A stretch of DNA of 64,000 nucleotides from Ulota crispa. Lineage: Eukaryota; Streptophyta; Bryopsida; Orthotrichales; Orthotrichaceae. Positions within the stretch are counted from its first letter, which is position 1. Every line of letters starts with the position of its first letter. A program made the position numbers and the translations under genes. This document shows, in pieces, positions 24,619-33,992 of the stretch. Below the pieces are notes generated by a model that ran no database searches, was not told the origin of the DNA, and saw only the letters and a program-made list of their open reading frames with translations. The stretch lies in contig OY987245.1 in assembly GCA_963920765.1 (NCBI GenBank), forward strand, positions 21,592,727 through 21,656,726, written 5' to 3'.

Positions 24619-25271
24619 TTAACCCCTCACCACCTAAGGGGACCAAAACTATCCATCATGCTTTTTAATTTGAACTTTTTTTTTTTTCTTAAAAATTAAT
24701 TTTAGTGGTTATTTTTTTGAATAATTCTTATTGAAGTCTTGTTTTAGTATCAAAAATCCAATTTTGAAAATGAATGACTATGGTTTGTCTTTTCAAGATT
24801 TTGTGCAAGGGTGTCCATTGCAAATCTTCACTTTCTAGTGTTGAGAGCTCTTGGAGATGAGCCTCAAGTACACTAGAACTTGGAGAAACAATCATATTAG
24901 AAACTTAATAAAAAAAGTTGTAGAGTAGATTTTAAGAAGCCGTAAATTGATTAGGGTTAAACTTGTTGTACTTTACATACTCATATTTTTTTGGTATCCT
25001 CAATTTTTAATTTGAGATGTGAAAAGATGATTGAAAGACTTCAAATCACTTTCACAGTTTTAACACCCTCTTGATCAAATATTATAATTTTTCAATCCGT
25101 AAGTGATATTGTTGTGTTTTCTTTTTCTATGTGATCTCTAACATATTCAGTTTGAATTTGTATGGTTACAATTTTAAATAAATGATGCAACTTATCAAAA
25201 TGTTGCCATTCTGTTCATCCATGAGCACATTCTAAGATACCAAGGAACGTCTATGGGTGGTGAGGGGTTAA
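24619..25271. mobile_element. TTAA-flanked MITE B (CCCCTCACCACC ends)
   Basis: TTAA-CCCCTCACCACC at the left and GGTGGTGAGGGG-TTAA at the right: 12-bp perfect inverted ends, 653 bp. The interior is the inverse of element A (for example TTTGTGCAAGGGTGTC, GTGTTGAGAGCTCTTGGA and GTTTTAACACCCTC against A). The terminal repeats of A and B differ after the shared CCCCT. Non-coding. Confidence 0.75.
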
Positions 25272-25501
25272 GACGCACGCTTATAAACTCTAAAAAATGT
25301 CAATTTTGAACAAATAAAAAAAGTGGGCTTAAAAAATAAAAAAACTTACATTTCCACACAGATGTAAATGGTTCCACTTTTTGCTTATAAAATACCGTTT
25401 TGAAATGCTAGTTTAGTTTGGTGTGGCATGGCCTTGAATAACCCCACCTTTTGCAAGCCCCCTCACGCAATGGAGTTTTTCATATAACCACAAACCCGTA
25501 A

Positions 25502-25806
25502 GAGCATTTCCACTGGTTTGAGCTCTTTCAAACTATTTGTGAAGGGCCTTCAAGCTCCTTGACCTCCAACCATGCTTTTCAAAAATGTGATCTTGCACTT
25601 CAATACGCCCCATATATAATCATTTGACCACTTATCAAGGAAAATAGAGGATGAAGTTCACTGAACTTAACATGAATAGTGATAAATAGTGTCTTGAAGG
25701 GTCCTTGCTAGAAACGGTAAGACAAAATGTCTTGAGAGGGTTTTGAAAGTGGCTTCAACACTTTCCATCCACTTTGAGTGTGTTTGAGGCACCGATAGAG
25801 ATGCCC
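25502..25806. mobile_element. GAGCATCTCC MITE, copy 4
   Basis: Left end GAGCATTTCCACTGGT, right end ACCGATAGAGATGCCC, with TAA and TAT outside. The interior is homologous to 19889-20199, so both derive from one parent. Ends more worn than in the other copies. Confidence 0.65.
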
Positions 25807-26270
25807 TATTGTGTCCAAGTAGCGCTTTAGCATCAAGGATGCTTCTGCTATGAAAATTCTAAATTTTTTTTTTTGTAGGGTCAACTTCTATGAACAAATT
25901 AGAATTGGAAAAGTCAAGAAACAACAAATACGTTGTAAAGTCACCACTCACCATGAAAATGTGTTAGAAAATAACAGACTTGGAGAACAGAAACGGTGAC
26001 CTGGCAAAGACAATCCAATTCAATCCACGTTAGTCGACTGCCTTCAAATCAAATACGATAGCATGCAGTATATATCTTGTGGCACTGGTGACTAGGCATT
26101 CAGGGCGGTAACTTTCCACAAATTCAGCATCCCGCCAAACCGCCCGCACGGCCCTGCCTCTCAAGGAATGTGGCGAACCTGACCTGCTTTGAAAGCTGCC
26201 GCCAAACAAATTCGTAAAGAAACCCAACATCTGCACTCGTGTCCAATTTTCGTAGCGGCAATCTGCCGCA

Positions 26271-26278
26271 TGACGTCA
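26271..26278. promoter_or_regulatory. TGACGTCA bZIP-type palindrome
   Basis: Perfect 8-base TGACGTCA about 610 bp upstream of the DREB-type start codon. This is a canonical CRE/as-1-half/C-box site for bZIP factors. Function here is inferred from sequence only. Confidence 0.45.
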
Positions 26279-26455
26279 CAGCTGACACTAGTCAGATTTT
26301 ATCACCCGCCACGCGTCGCCACTTCAGTAATCCTGCTTACGATGGCCTGCTTCGATTTCCTGAAGATCCTATCTCCCCACTCGGTCAATCTAAGAGTCGG
26401 CAAGAAATATGTATCCTCTAGGTACATTCGCCAGCACTTGCTGGACACGTCACGA

Positions 26456-26477
26456 GAACATTCCAGAATTCTCTAGA
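26456..26477 (+). promoter_or_regulatory. Putative heat-shock element
   Basis: Alternating GAA and TTC units at correct five-base spacing: GAACATTCCAGAATTCTC. Three perfect units and one imperfect, as required by trimeric heat-shock factors. About 140 bp upstream of the TATA box. A second GAANNTTC pair sits at 26547-26554. Confidence 0.5.
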
Positions 26478-26575
26478 TGGAGTAACTCTCCAGAGAACCG
26501 AGTTATCTCAAACATCGCGTTCACACCACGCTGTATGAACTTCGAGGAATGTTCGTCAAGTGACACTTGGCCATG

Positions 26576-26582
26576 ACGTGGC
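26576..26582 (+). promoter_or_regulatory. ACGTGGC ABRE-like motif
   Basis: ACGTGGC, the abscisic-acid response core, lies within TGACGTGGC, about 27 bp upstream of the TATA box of the DREB-type gene. An ACACGTCA lies near 26446. Confidence 0.5.
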
Positions 26583-26608
26583 GGCCACGCCTTCGTCGTG
26601 CCCTTTGC

Positions 26609-26617
26609 CTATATAAT
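26609..26617 (+). promoter_or_regulatory. TATA box of the DREB-type gene
   Basis: CTATATAAT in a GC-richer stretch. Transcription would start near 26640, leaving a 5' leader of about 240 bases with no intron required. Confidence 0.6.
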
Positions 26618-26793
26618 GTCTGATCACCCCTCTCGATACTTTCAACAGCTCCATCTGGAAGCAGTTGAGTTCGCCATCTGCAACAAAGGATTTTTTACAG
26701 AAATATTGTAGCAAATTCGATCACACGACTGTGGTTGAAGATTGAAATTTAGGAGAAGTGTGCAGGTTTTGAAGCTAAGAGATTGTCTGAAAT

Positions 26794-26866
26794 TCAGGAA
26801 TTGGTGAAGGTTGCGGAGGGGAAGTGATTGCTTGAAATTTTCAGGAATTGGTGAAGGTTGCGGAGG
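26794..26866 (+). repeat. Direct duplication in the DREB 5' leader
   Basis: Two identical 26-base copies beginning TCAGGAATTGGTGAAGG at 26794 and 26841 (period 47), with similar GATTG...TGAAATT words ahead of each. The second copy abuts the coding region. Confidence 0.8.
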
Positions 26867-26883
26867 AAGAGATTGTATCTAAT

Positions 26884-27666
26884 ATGGTAGAGAAGAACGT
26901 GAATCAGAAAGCAGCGTCTGACATTAGGGCAGCGGGTGCACGACATATTCTGGCAGTGACGAAGAAGGACAATCAGTTCAAGGAAGAGAGTCTGGCGAGT
27001 CCGAAGTACAGGGGCGTGCGCATGCGGCAATGGGGGAAGTGGGTATCCGAAATTAGAGAGCCGAACAAGAGGTCGCGGATATGGCTAGGGTCTTTTCCAA
27101 CCGCGGAGATGGCAGCCAGAGCGTACGACGCGGCCGTGGTGTGCTTGCGAGGGCCTAATGCGTCACTCAATTTCCCCGACTCACCTTCAAAAGCGCTCCC
27201 CCGGTGCAATTCGCCGAAGGATGTTCAGATCGCCGCGGCTGCTGCTGCTGCCGCTGCGGAGCCGTGCACGCCATTGTCTCTACCTGTCGCACAGCCTGTT
27301 GCACAATCTTTGAAAGCTCAGTTGAGTAGCATCTATCCAGAATCCTCCCGTGGGGTCCCTGCGGAGGAGAGCTCGAGCGGTGGGGTTACGAAGAAACTTG
27401 AGGAGGTCGTCGATGGGGACGAATTGGTGTGCTCCGGAGAATCCTGTCCACGGGAGAGTTACATCTCTCTGGAAGACGTGAACCTCGCCTGGGATTGCGA
27501 TATGAAGAACTTCATCGAGTTGCCGCCGTTGGAGGATTTGCTTAACGCAACGGACTGCAACCAATTCGCGCAAGAAGAATATCCAGCGTATCGTGATTGC
27601 CGTTCATCGTCAGGCCCGTTGGAAACTTATAAAATTGACCAGCTTTACGGCCGGTTTGCGATGTAA
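26884..27666 (+). CDS. AP2/ERF transcription factor, DREB-type
   Basis: Single uninterrupted exon of 260 codons from the first ATG to TAA. The AP2 domain covers residues about 41-100, with [37 protein letters not shown] and [12 protein letters not shown]. Val-Ser-Glu after GKW (rather than Ala-Ala-Glu) points to the DREB branch, which binds DRE/CRT (CCGAC) elements in stress genes. N-terminal 40 residues are basic. An alanine run and Ser/Pro-rich stretch follow the domain, and the C-terminal third is acidic ([29 protein letters not shown]), resembling an activation region. Intronless structure is normal for DREBs. The frame stays open upstream through a TTG at 26848 but has no earlier ATG. 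Subgroup is not assigned. Confidence 0.92.
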   Translation: MVEKNVNQKAASDIRAAGARHILAVTKKDNQFKEESLASPKYRGVRMRQWGKWVSEIREPNKRSRIWLGSFPTAEMAARAYDAAVVCLRGPNASLNFPDSPSKALPRCNSPKDVQIAAAAAAAAAEPCTPLSLPVAQPVAQSLKAQLSSIYPESSRGVPAEESSSGGVTKKLEEVVDGDELVCSGESCPRESYISLEDVNLAWDCDMKNFIELPPLEDLLNATDCNQFAQEEYPAYRDCRSSSGPLETYKIDQLYGRFAM

Positions 27667-28397
27667 CGCTGCAGCTGTAATATTAGGGTTTGAAGCTCGT
27701 TTCAAATTTGTTCACTGAGTTCTCGTTGCGTGTGAGGGTTTCTGCACAAGAAGCAATGCTTGAATCATTCCTCGTGCGGTGTGGATTGGCAGAGAACACC
27801 CTACCTATATCTGGGACCAGTGCAAACCAATTTGAAACAGCTAGTTTTTTTCAGTGCACAGCTAAATTCTTCACTTGCGTTTAGTGAAGTTTTTTACTCC
27901 ATTACTTGAGCCATCAAGGCATAGAAGATAGATTATTTTTTTGCTGTGGTGGAGGTAGATGATATATCAAGCTCTGTCAGCTTGGTTTTTTAGGGCTTCT
28001 GCAAGAAAGAGCTCATCATCTGTTGGCAGCTGTAGATCGAATGTAGATTACCAATTTGGTTGAGACTGTCACTGCTGTTGGCTAGAAAGGTTAGACAAAG
28101 TTCATTAGCACAATGAGAATTTTTTTATACCATGCATTTTTCCTTTTCTTTTTTGTGCATGGAAAGGAGAGGGAAAAGGATGCTAGCAAAAGGCATTCCG
28201 ACTTGTTATTGACACACTTCTAATTTTTGATGAAGTGCTGTCGTGAATATATGAATATTTCATGATCTTTTGAGGATATTTAGCTGCGTATTACTGTCTG
28301 GGGGAGATATTTTCAAGCTTGCAACAGTAATGTCTTTTTGAGTCAGCGCTGTCTGCCTGACTGCTTGTAAAGGACATGATGTGGAAGTTTGTAGGTA
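27667..28397. other. 3' flank of the DREB-type gene
   Basis: Presumed 3' UTR and downstream flank. No gene or repeat recognised; several AATAAA-like and T-rich tracts. Confidence 0.4.
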
Positions 28398-28497
28398 GCA
28401 GCATCCATAAGCAGCATCCATAAGCGTTGCGTCCTCATGCCCGTTGTATCCCCAAGCCCGTTGCGTCCCTATGCTCGTTACGTCCCCATGCCCGTCA
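28398..28497 (+). repeat. Short tandem repeats (13-bp and about 17-bp units)
   Basis: GCAGCATCCATAA occurs twice in perfect tandem (28398-28423). It is followed by four to five diverged units of the type GCCCGTTGCGTCCCCAT up to about 28497. The unit is much GC-richer than the surroundings. Confidence 0.8.
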
Positions 28498-28519
28498 CCT
28501 GACAGTGGCAGGGCTAATC

Positions 28520-28760
28520 AATAAAAAAGCAAATGGTTGTGGGTGACTGAGTGATGGGTATGGGTGACGTAATGATGGTTGTGGGTGACTAGCATGAGGT
28601 TTTGAGTATCCATCTCACTATTTAAGAACCAACAAGCTTTGTTTTTAACATCTTACACATGGTCCTTATAATTTCAGTGATTTTGGACTTTGAAAAATCT
28701 TTGTGAACAAATGCTTGCAGTTGAAACCTTGAAATTGATGCCAATATTTTTGATTTCCAT
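28520..28760 (+). repeat. Dispersed repeat, copy 1
   Basis: Shares many words in inverse orientation with 42705-42975: repeated GGTTGTGGGTGAC units, TCTCACTATTTAAGAAC, AACAAATGCTTGCA and TTGATGCCAATATTT. TATTTAAG and flanking direct repeats suggest an LTR or retroposon fragment, but no ends are definable. Confidence 0.6.
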
Positions 28761-29757
28761 TTCCTAACTTATAGTATTTTATTCAAAGTTAGTCAATTGT
28801 TTTACCTACTTCAAAACCCTTATTTCCACGCTTATAGGTGCGCCTAACTTACTTGAATCCAAGTTGGGAAACAGTCCTCAAATATCACGGAATGGAAGGA
28901 AAGTGTCATAAGTGAAAAATCTGACATTCTAGAACAGTGCTGTAGCGAGGTAAGATTCCAAGGAGTTCAGGATTTGATATAACATAACAAGCAGATTTGC
29001 ACGTCATGCGCTGAAATACAAATTTTAACCGCAAAGCAATGAGCGGGAGGATCCGAAAATCAGTAGAAAGTCAGCCGGCTGAAAAGGAAAAGGCAAAAAA
29101 ACCGGTTGAAATTTGAATCAGCTGGATAAAGCTAGGGAAAAATAGTCGTAGGATTAGCCTTTCAACAAGTTATCATGGAATGTCTCTTTTTTTGGGAAAA
29201 AATTGTAGAACCTTTTATAATAAAGGACAAGGGTAGAGCTCATAGGACCCTCAAAGCAATTGTAGATTGATCTTGAAATTGCTTGGATGTGTTCCTATAC
29301 ATGTACTTGACAGTCCCAATCCCAGCCCTCCCAAATTAACAGTAGGACTCACTTGTGGAAGTGGCATTTAGTGCTCCATTTTGGGTTCAAGAGTGTGTGG
29401 AGAATATCTCAAATGAAGAATGCAGCAATTGGAGGTGGTCAGCAATGGGTATGTCTCCTTAATTGTGGTAAAAATAGTATAGAAATGAAAACAATATGCG
29501 TTCCATGTATTAAAAAAATTGATTGAAAATGAGAAATGTTGGATTTTTGTTGTTCAAACTCAAAATCTCCCCAAACACTGTGCAAAAGGCCTTGTCTGTA
29601 TCATTTTGAGGCTCAAATCTTTATGCTTGATACACTATTCATCTCATTATGTGGAGAAGTAACAGGGGGTTTCAAACATCAACTTTTTCAAGTGACTCAC
29701 GTCACGATCCACCTCGGTGAATTTACTAGTGAATATCAAGGTGAATCACCTCTAGAA

Positions 29758-29790
29758 TTCACTCCTAACGTAATGCACGTTAGGAGTGAA
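29758..29790. other. Perfect 14-bp hairpin
   Basis: TTCACTCCTAACGT, five-base loop AATGC, then ACGTTAGGAGTGAA. It stands alone in AT-rich sequence with no open gene nearby. Confidence 0.7.
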
Positions 29791-31030
29791 CTTCAAAAAC
29801 TCACTTTTGCGTAGCTCATCCTCATCTCACACTCTCAAACCCCTAACTTGTGCACAAAACCCTAATTACAAACTCATGGGTGTGTTAGACTTTGGGTGTG
29901 CAAGTGAAGAAAAATAATTCACAAGTGAGGGGGTCATGTGAGGTGAGAAACTCGTAGGCTAGATTTTATGTTTGAACCCCCTAATGTTGGGGAAAATTGG
30001 AAATGAGTGTAACGTTAACCAGTGAAAATGCACAAAAAATCTGGTTGAACTTTGGATTTAAAAAAATGTTGAACTATAGTATAAATATAGGCAATATTTG
30101 ATCTAGCATGTGAAAAGCTGGCTAGAATGGATAGTTGGTGAATCTCTAAAAGTTGCCCTAACACTTCTGCAGACTCCTATTTGGAGGTTGTTTTCTTGGG
30201 TGTATTTAGGGCTTGCTTCTATCTTTTCCACAATCCACCTTTCCCACACTATTTAGAAAATGCGACGAGAATCAACATAAAAGTGTTTATTTGGATGTTT
30301 TAATTGTTTTCAACACAATTGTGTTGATTAGGATGATTGTTGTATTTGGATTAGGAAGTCATAATTAGGGCCATGTTTCCAACTAGTGTCAAAACGTAAA
30401 CCTTAGGTTGAAAAAGCTCTATTCTTTCTTACTAACAAGAATGAAAAGTATAATATGCCATATTTGGTCTATTTTATATACTTCTGCAATGGTTGATTGA
30501 CTCTAGGTTGTTGGATCCAATCATGAAACCAAAAGTTTTAAATTTGACCTAATGCAGTAAGCTTCTTGTATTTATACATATTCTCCCATACAAATTATTT
30601 AATCTTTTCATCACAAGTCCACATTATGGAAAAACAGAGATTCTTGAAAGTGTAGGGTTAAACTTTACACATACTAAAAAATCATTCCTTTGGATTTATT
30701 CTAGTGCGCTGGGAGTTTCCATGTGTTTGAGAGGTCTTGAAGCTTTACTAATTAATTTTGTCTATTATTCATTATCAATTGGTTTTCTACATGCCTACAT
30801 TGGATATTGCCTATGCTTATATTATGAGAAGACATTTTCTTGAAAATTCAACTTATTTTTATCCTCAAGTTTCACAATTTAAGTAGTTTTGTTGCATTTT
30901 CCTATCCTAACAATACACCATTGCTTTTTCTTCCTAAACTTTTATGACGTTTAAGAGAGTGATTCTACTACAAAATAAAAACTACAAATCACATTTGAAT
31001 AAAAGTAATTAGTTTTCTATAAACATATGT

Positions 31031-31284
31031 ATAATGTCATATTTATTAAATTGGGAAAAACGGAGGTACCATTTTGTACTCCACCTCAAACCCAAAAAGT
31101 TACTTTAAACCAGATTCAAAGGTATCAAATTCAGTATGAGCCACTAAGATCTTTTCCCTTGCAAATTCCTCCTCTCAGGTAAGGGCACGTGTACCAAAAA
31201 AACGCTGTGAGCTTGGTTTGAGGTGATCACCTCAAAGTCCCAAAATGTACTCTTTTTCTCAATTTAACCAATATGGTGTTATAT
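31031..31284. mobile_element. MITE, ATTAAATTGGGAAAA family, full-length copy
   Basis: Left end ATATGTATAATGTCATATTT then ATTAAATTGGGAAAAACGG; right end CTCAATTTAACCAATATGG then TGTTATAT. Imperfect inverted ends of about 35 bp, interior shared with 5842-6094. Non-coding. Confidence 0.65.
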
Positions 31285-32389
31285 GAAATGGTTGGAAGGA
31301 ACCATTTACATCTCTTTTCATACCTAGGTAGATGGAAGCATAGAAAACTGGAGTTTAAATTACATTGTTGTAATGTACCTCAAAGCCTCATATATTTAAG
31401 TCAAATTAACTTTTAGGAGAACATCGGTTGCCCCAATTTCCAAACATGCAACCGCATATTTAAAAAATTACCCGTTACAAAAAGACATATATCAAATTTG
31501 AAAGTATCTCTCCATATAGATTAAACAATGGTTGCAATGTAATCAAAACCTGAGAATGAAAACGCACTCCCATAAATCATAATTCCATTGGCATTTATCA
31601 AATATTGATTATCTCTTCACCAATGTGAAAATTATGCCATAACAAGAATTTGGTAATTGTTCAAGTGGCAGCAGTAATCCTTATTATCTCTATAGTCACA
31701 CATGGAAAGCAAGTCACACACAAACATTATGTCTTCATTGTGATGTCGCTTGGCTACAATTGTCTAGAGTCCAGCTCTGCAATAACGAATAAAGGCACGG
31801 AAGAAAACAAATGGGATCATCTTGATTAAGAATTGGTTGGCCCAAGAAATAGAATAATTTAATTAGACATTTTACCACTTATGTTTTAGAATTTGAACAA
31901 TGAAAGAATGTTAACCAGTTACATGCATACAAGAATTTGATGTTTTTACTCATTCATATGATATTAGATTATTGTTTTAATTCTTAATCATCTCCACAGT
32001 ACAAATCTTCAAACAGTTTGTTGCAAATATACTATAGTTCAAAAAGAAAAATTACGTTGCACCTTAAAACTAACTTTTTATGTGCTCCAAAAAAAATGGC
32101 TTTAATAAGACGGTCTCGCCAAAAAAAAAAAAAACGAAATCTCAAAAAAAAATTGAACCAAATTTAAACACTATAAAACTCAATTGAAAGAATTGTTTTC
32201 AAATCAAATTTTAATTTTACAAAAACATATGATTTGCACAAATTTTTATCAGTAAATACTAGTGAGTTCAATAAATCCAACTACATGAATAAAATTATGA
32301 TTCATTATCTAAACCTTTGTCAAAAAATCATCATCTACTTATTGTTTGATTACAAATTGTAGCGCAACTTCACAAAGAGTATCTATTAA

Positions 32390-33573
32390 TACAAAATATT
32401 GCATTTAGGTTGCTTTACCTTGCAAAGTTACCTCATGACTCATCACTTAGTTACTTGGAGACATATGCAACCCTCTAAATCATGCATGTGTAATTTATAT
32501 TTTCTAAAAATAAATGCACAAGTTAACAAATTAATCCTCAACAATGTGCACCAATTAAGCCCATTGGTTCCCTATTAAAAAGTTTGCACTTGGCATATGC
32601 CACATGGTTGTCACTATGCAATTTTTGTGGTGGAATGGCCACCATGTTCCTTAACATGGCTACAGTTGAATTTGACTTCTCTATTCTTAAACTTTCAAAA
32701 GACAAGCATTGTAAATTGTTGACTAACTTCTCATTTGAGAGAGTGTTGCAATGCGCTTGAATGACTTTGTCATAGTTAATATGATATAAAAAATGGGCAT
32801 ATAAAAAATAAGTTTTTAAATTAATAATAAAACACAAATTAACTTTCACAATGTGCATAAATTAGGCTAATTTGTTAATTTGTTACAAACGTAAATTACA
32901 AAAACCTACTCTAAATACTAGGAATTCACATGGTTTATGATCTTGACGTGGCTAGTTTGTTTTTCCACAAGATTATTGTTGTTGCTGCCAAATGCTTATT
33001 GTTGTTAAAAATTAATTACTTTAATATATATTAATGAAGATTTATTGTGGTATCAGCAAGTCTTTTATAGTATGAAATAGGGAATTGATATGTGCACACT
33101 AGGGGTTGATATTTGCACTCCCCCTGGGGCTATATTATAGATTTCTACCATCAAAAAGCTGAATTTGAGAAATTTGACTTCAGATTTTGACTTAGAGACC
33201 ATGATTTACTCTAGAACCATAGAAAAAATTGCAATTGAACAACACCCAATGAAAAAGCTTATCTTTTTGTACAAACAAAAGTAAAAGTAACATTTTTCCC
33301 CCTAGCTAAGCTATTTCATTGGGTGTTGTTGAATTGCAACCTTTTTCATGACTCTAGACAAAATCATGGTCTATGAGTCCAAGTTTGAATTCAAAATTCT
33401 CAAATTCAATTTTTGATGGTAAAAATCTATAATTTACCCTAGGGATGTGCAAATATCAACCCCTGGTGTGCACATATCAATTCCCATAAAATATCATGAA
33501 ATAAGTATGGGACAACCTAAATGCAATATCCCGAGATAAGTATGGGACAACCTAAATGCATTGTTCATTGTAG
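32390..33573. mobile_element. Larger relative of the 3853 MITE, hosting a foldback
   Basis: Left end TACAAAATATTGCATTTAGG-TTG; right end CAACCTAAATGCATTGTTCA-TTGTAG. Both ends, and the TTACCT...AAAGT(A/T)ACCTCA blocks just inside, match 3853-4177. The right end is locally duplicated: a unit containing GTATGGGACAACCTAAATGC occurs twice at 33501-33560. A foldback element occupies 33080-33485. Confidence 0.55.
33080..33485. mobile_element. Foldback element with about 170-bp arms
   Basis: Left end GGGAATTGATATGTGCACAC, right end GTGTGCACATATCAATTCCC. The arms stay complementary inward through AGGGGTTGATATTTGCAC, CCATGATTT and CAACACCCAATGAAA to a centre near 33275-33300. Flanked by ATA on both sides. 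No coding capacity. Confidence 0.85.
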
Positions 33574-33992
33574 TCCGTATGGGGCCAAAATAATGTGCCC
33601 AAGCAAGTTCAAAACCCCTAAACTTATTTGAGAACTCCAGTGCTATAGTAGCACAACCCGCGATCCCTGTTTAGCTTAGAAAAGTCCCTTTTCACACCTC
33701 GATCCATGCAGCTCAGAAAAATCCCTTTTCACACCGCGGTCGCAATTCTGCGCAATCGCAAGGGATACGTCGTGAATTCTGAGCGAGGGAATCCCCCCCT
33801 GGACTTGCAAAATCCGGCACATCCTTATCAAATTTGCAGTTACATTAGGAAGCTCTCTTTCTACGCATTCGAACTCATTTTATCTCGTTTCTTTTGGTGC
33901 TCTGGTGAGGACAGAAATGGTCAGAGGACTTCGTGAGTGAGGCCGCTTGTGCAGAGATAACTTAGTGCGCTGGTCGCTCTTCTGTTGCAGAA

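Noticed and set aside
27280-27573. 97-codon minus-strand open frame inside the DREB gene
   Set aside because: Shadow of the GC-rich coding exon.
29536-29814. 92-codon plus-strand open frame
   Set aside because: No motif, and its 3' part is just the perfect hairpin at 29758-29790.
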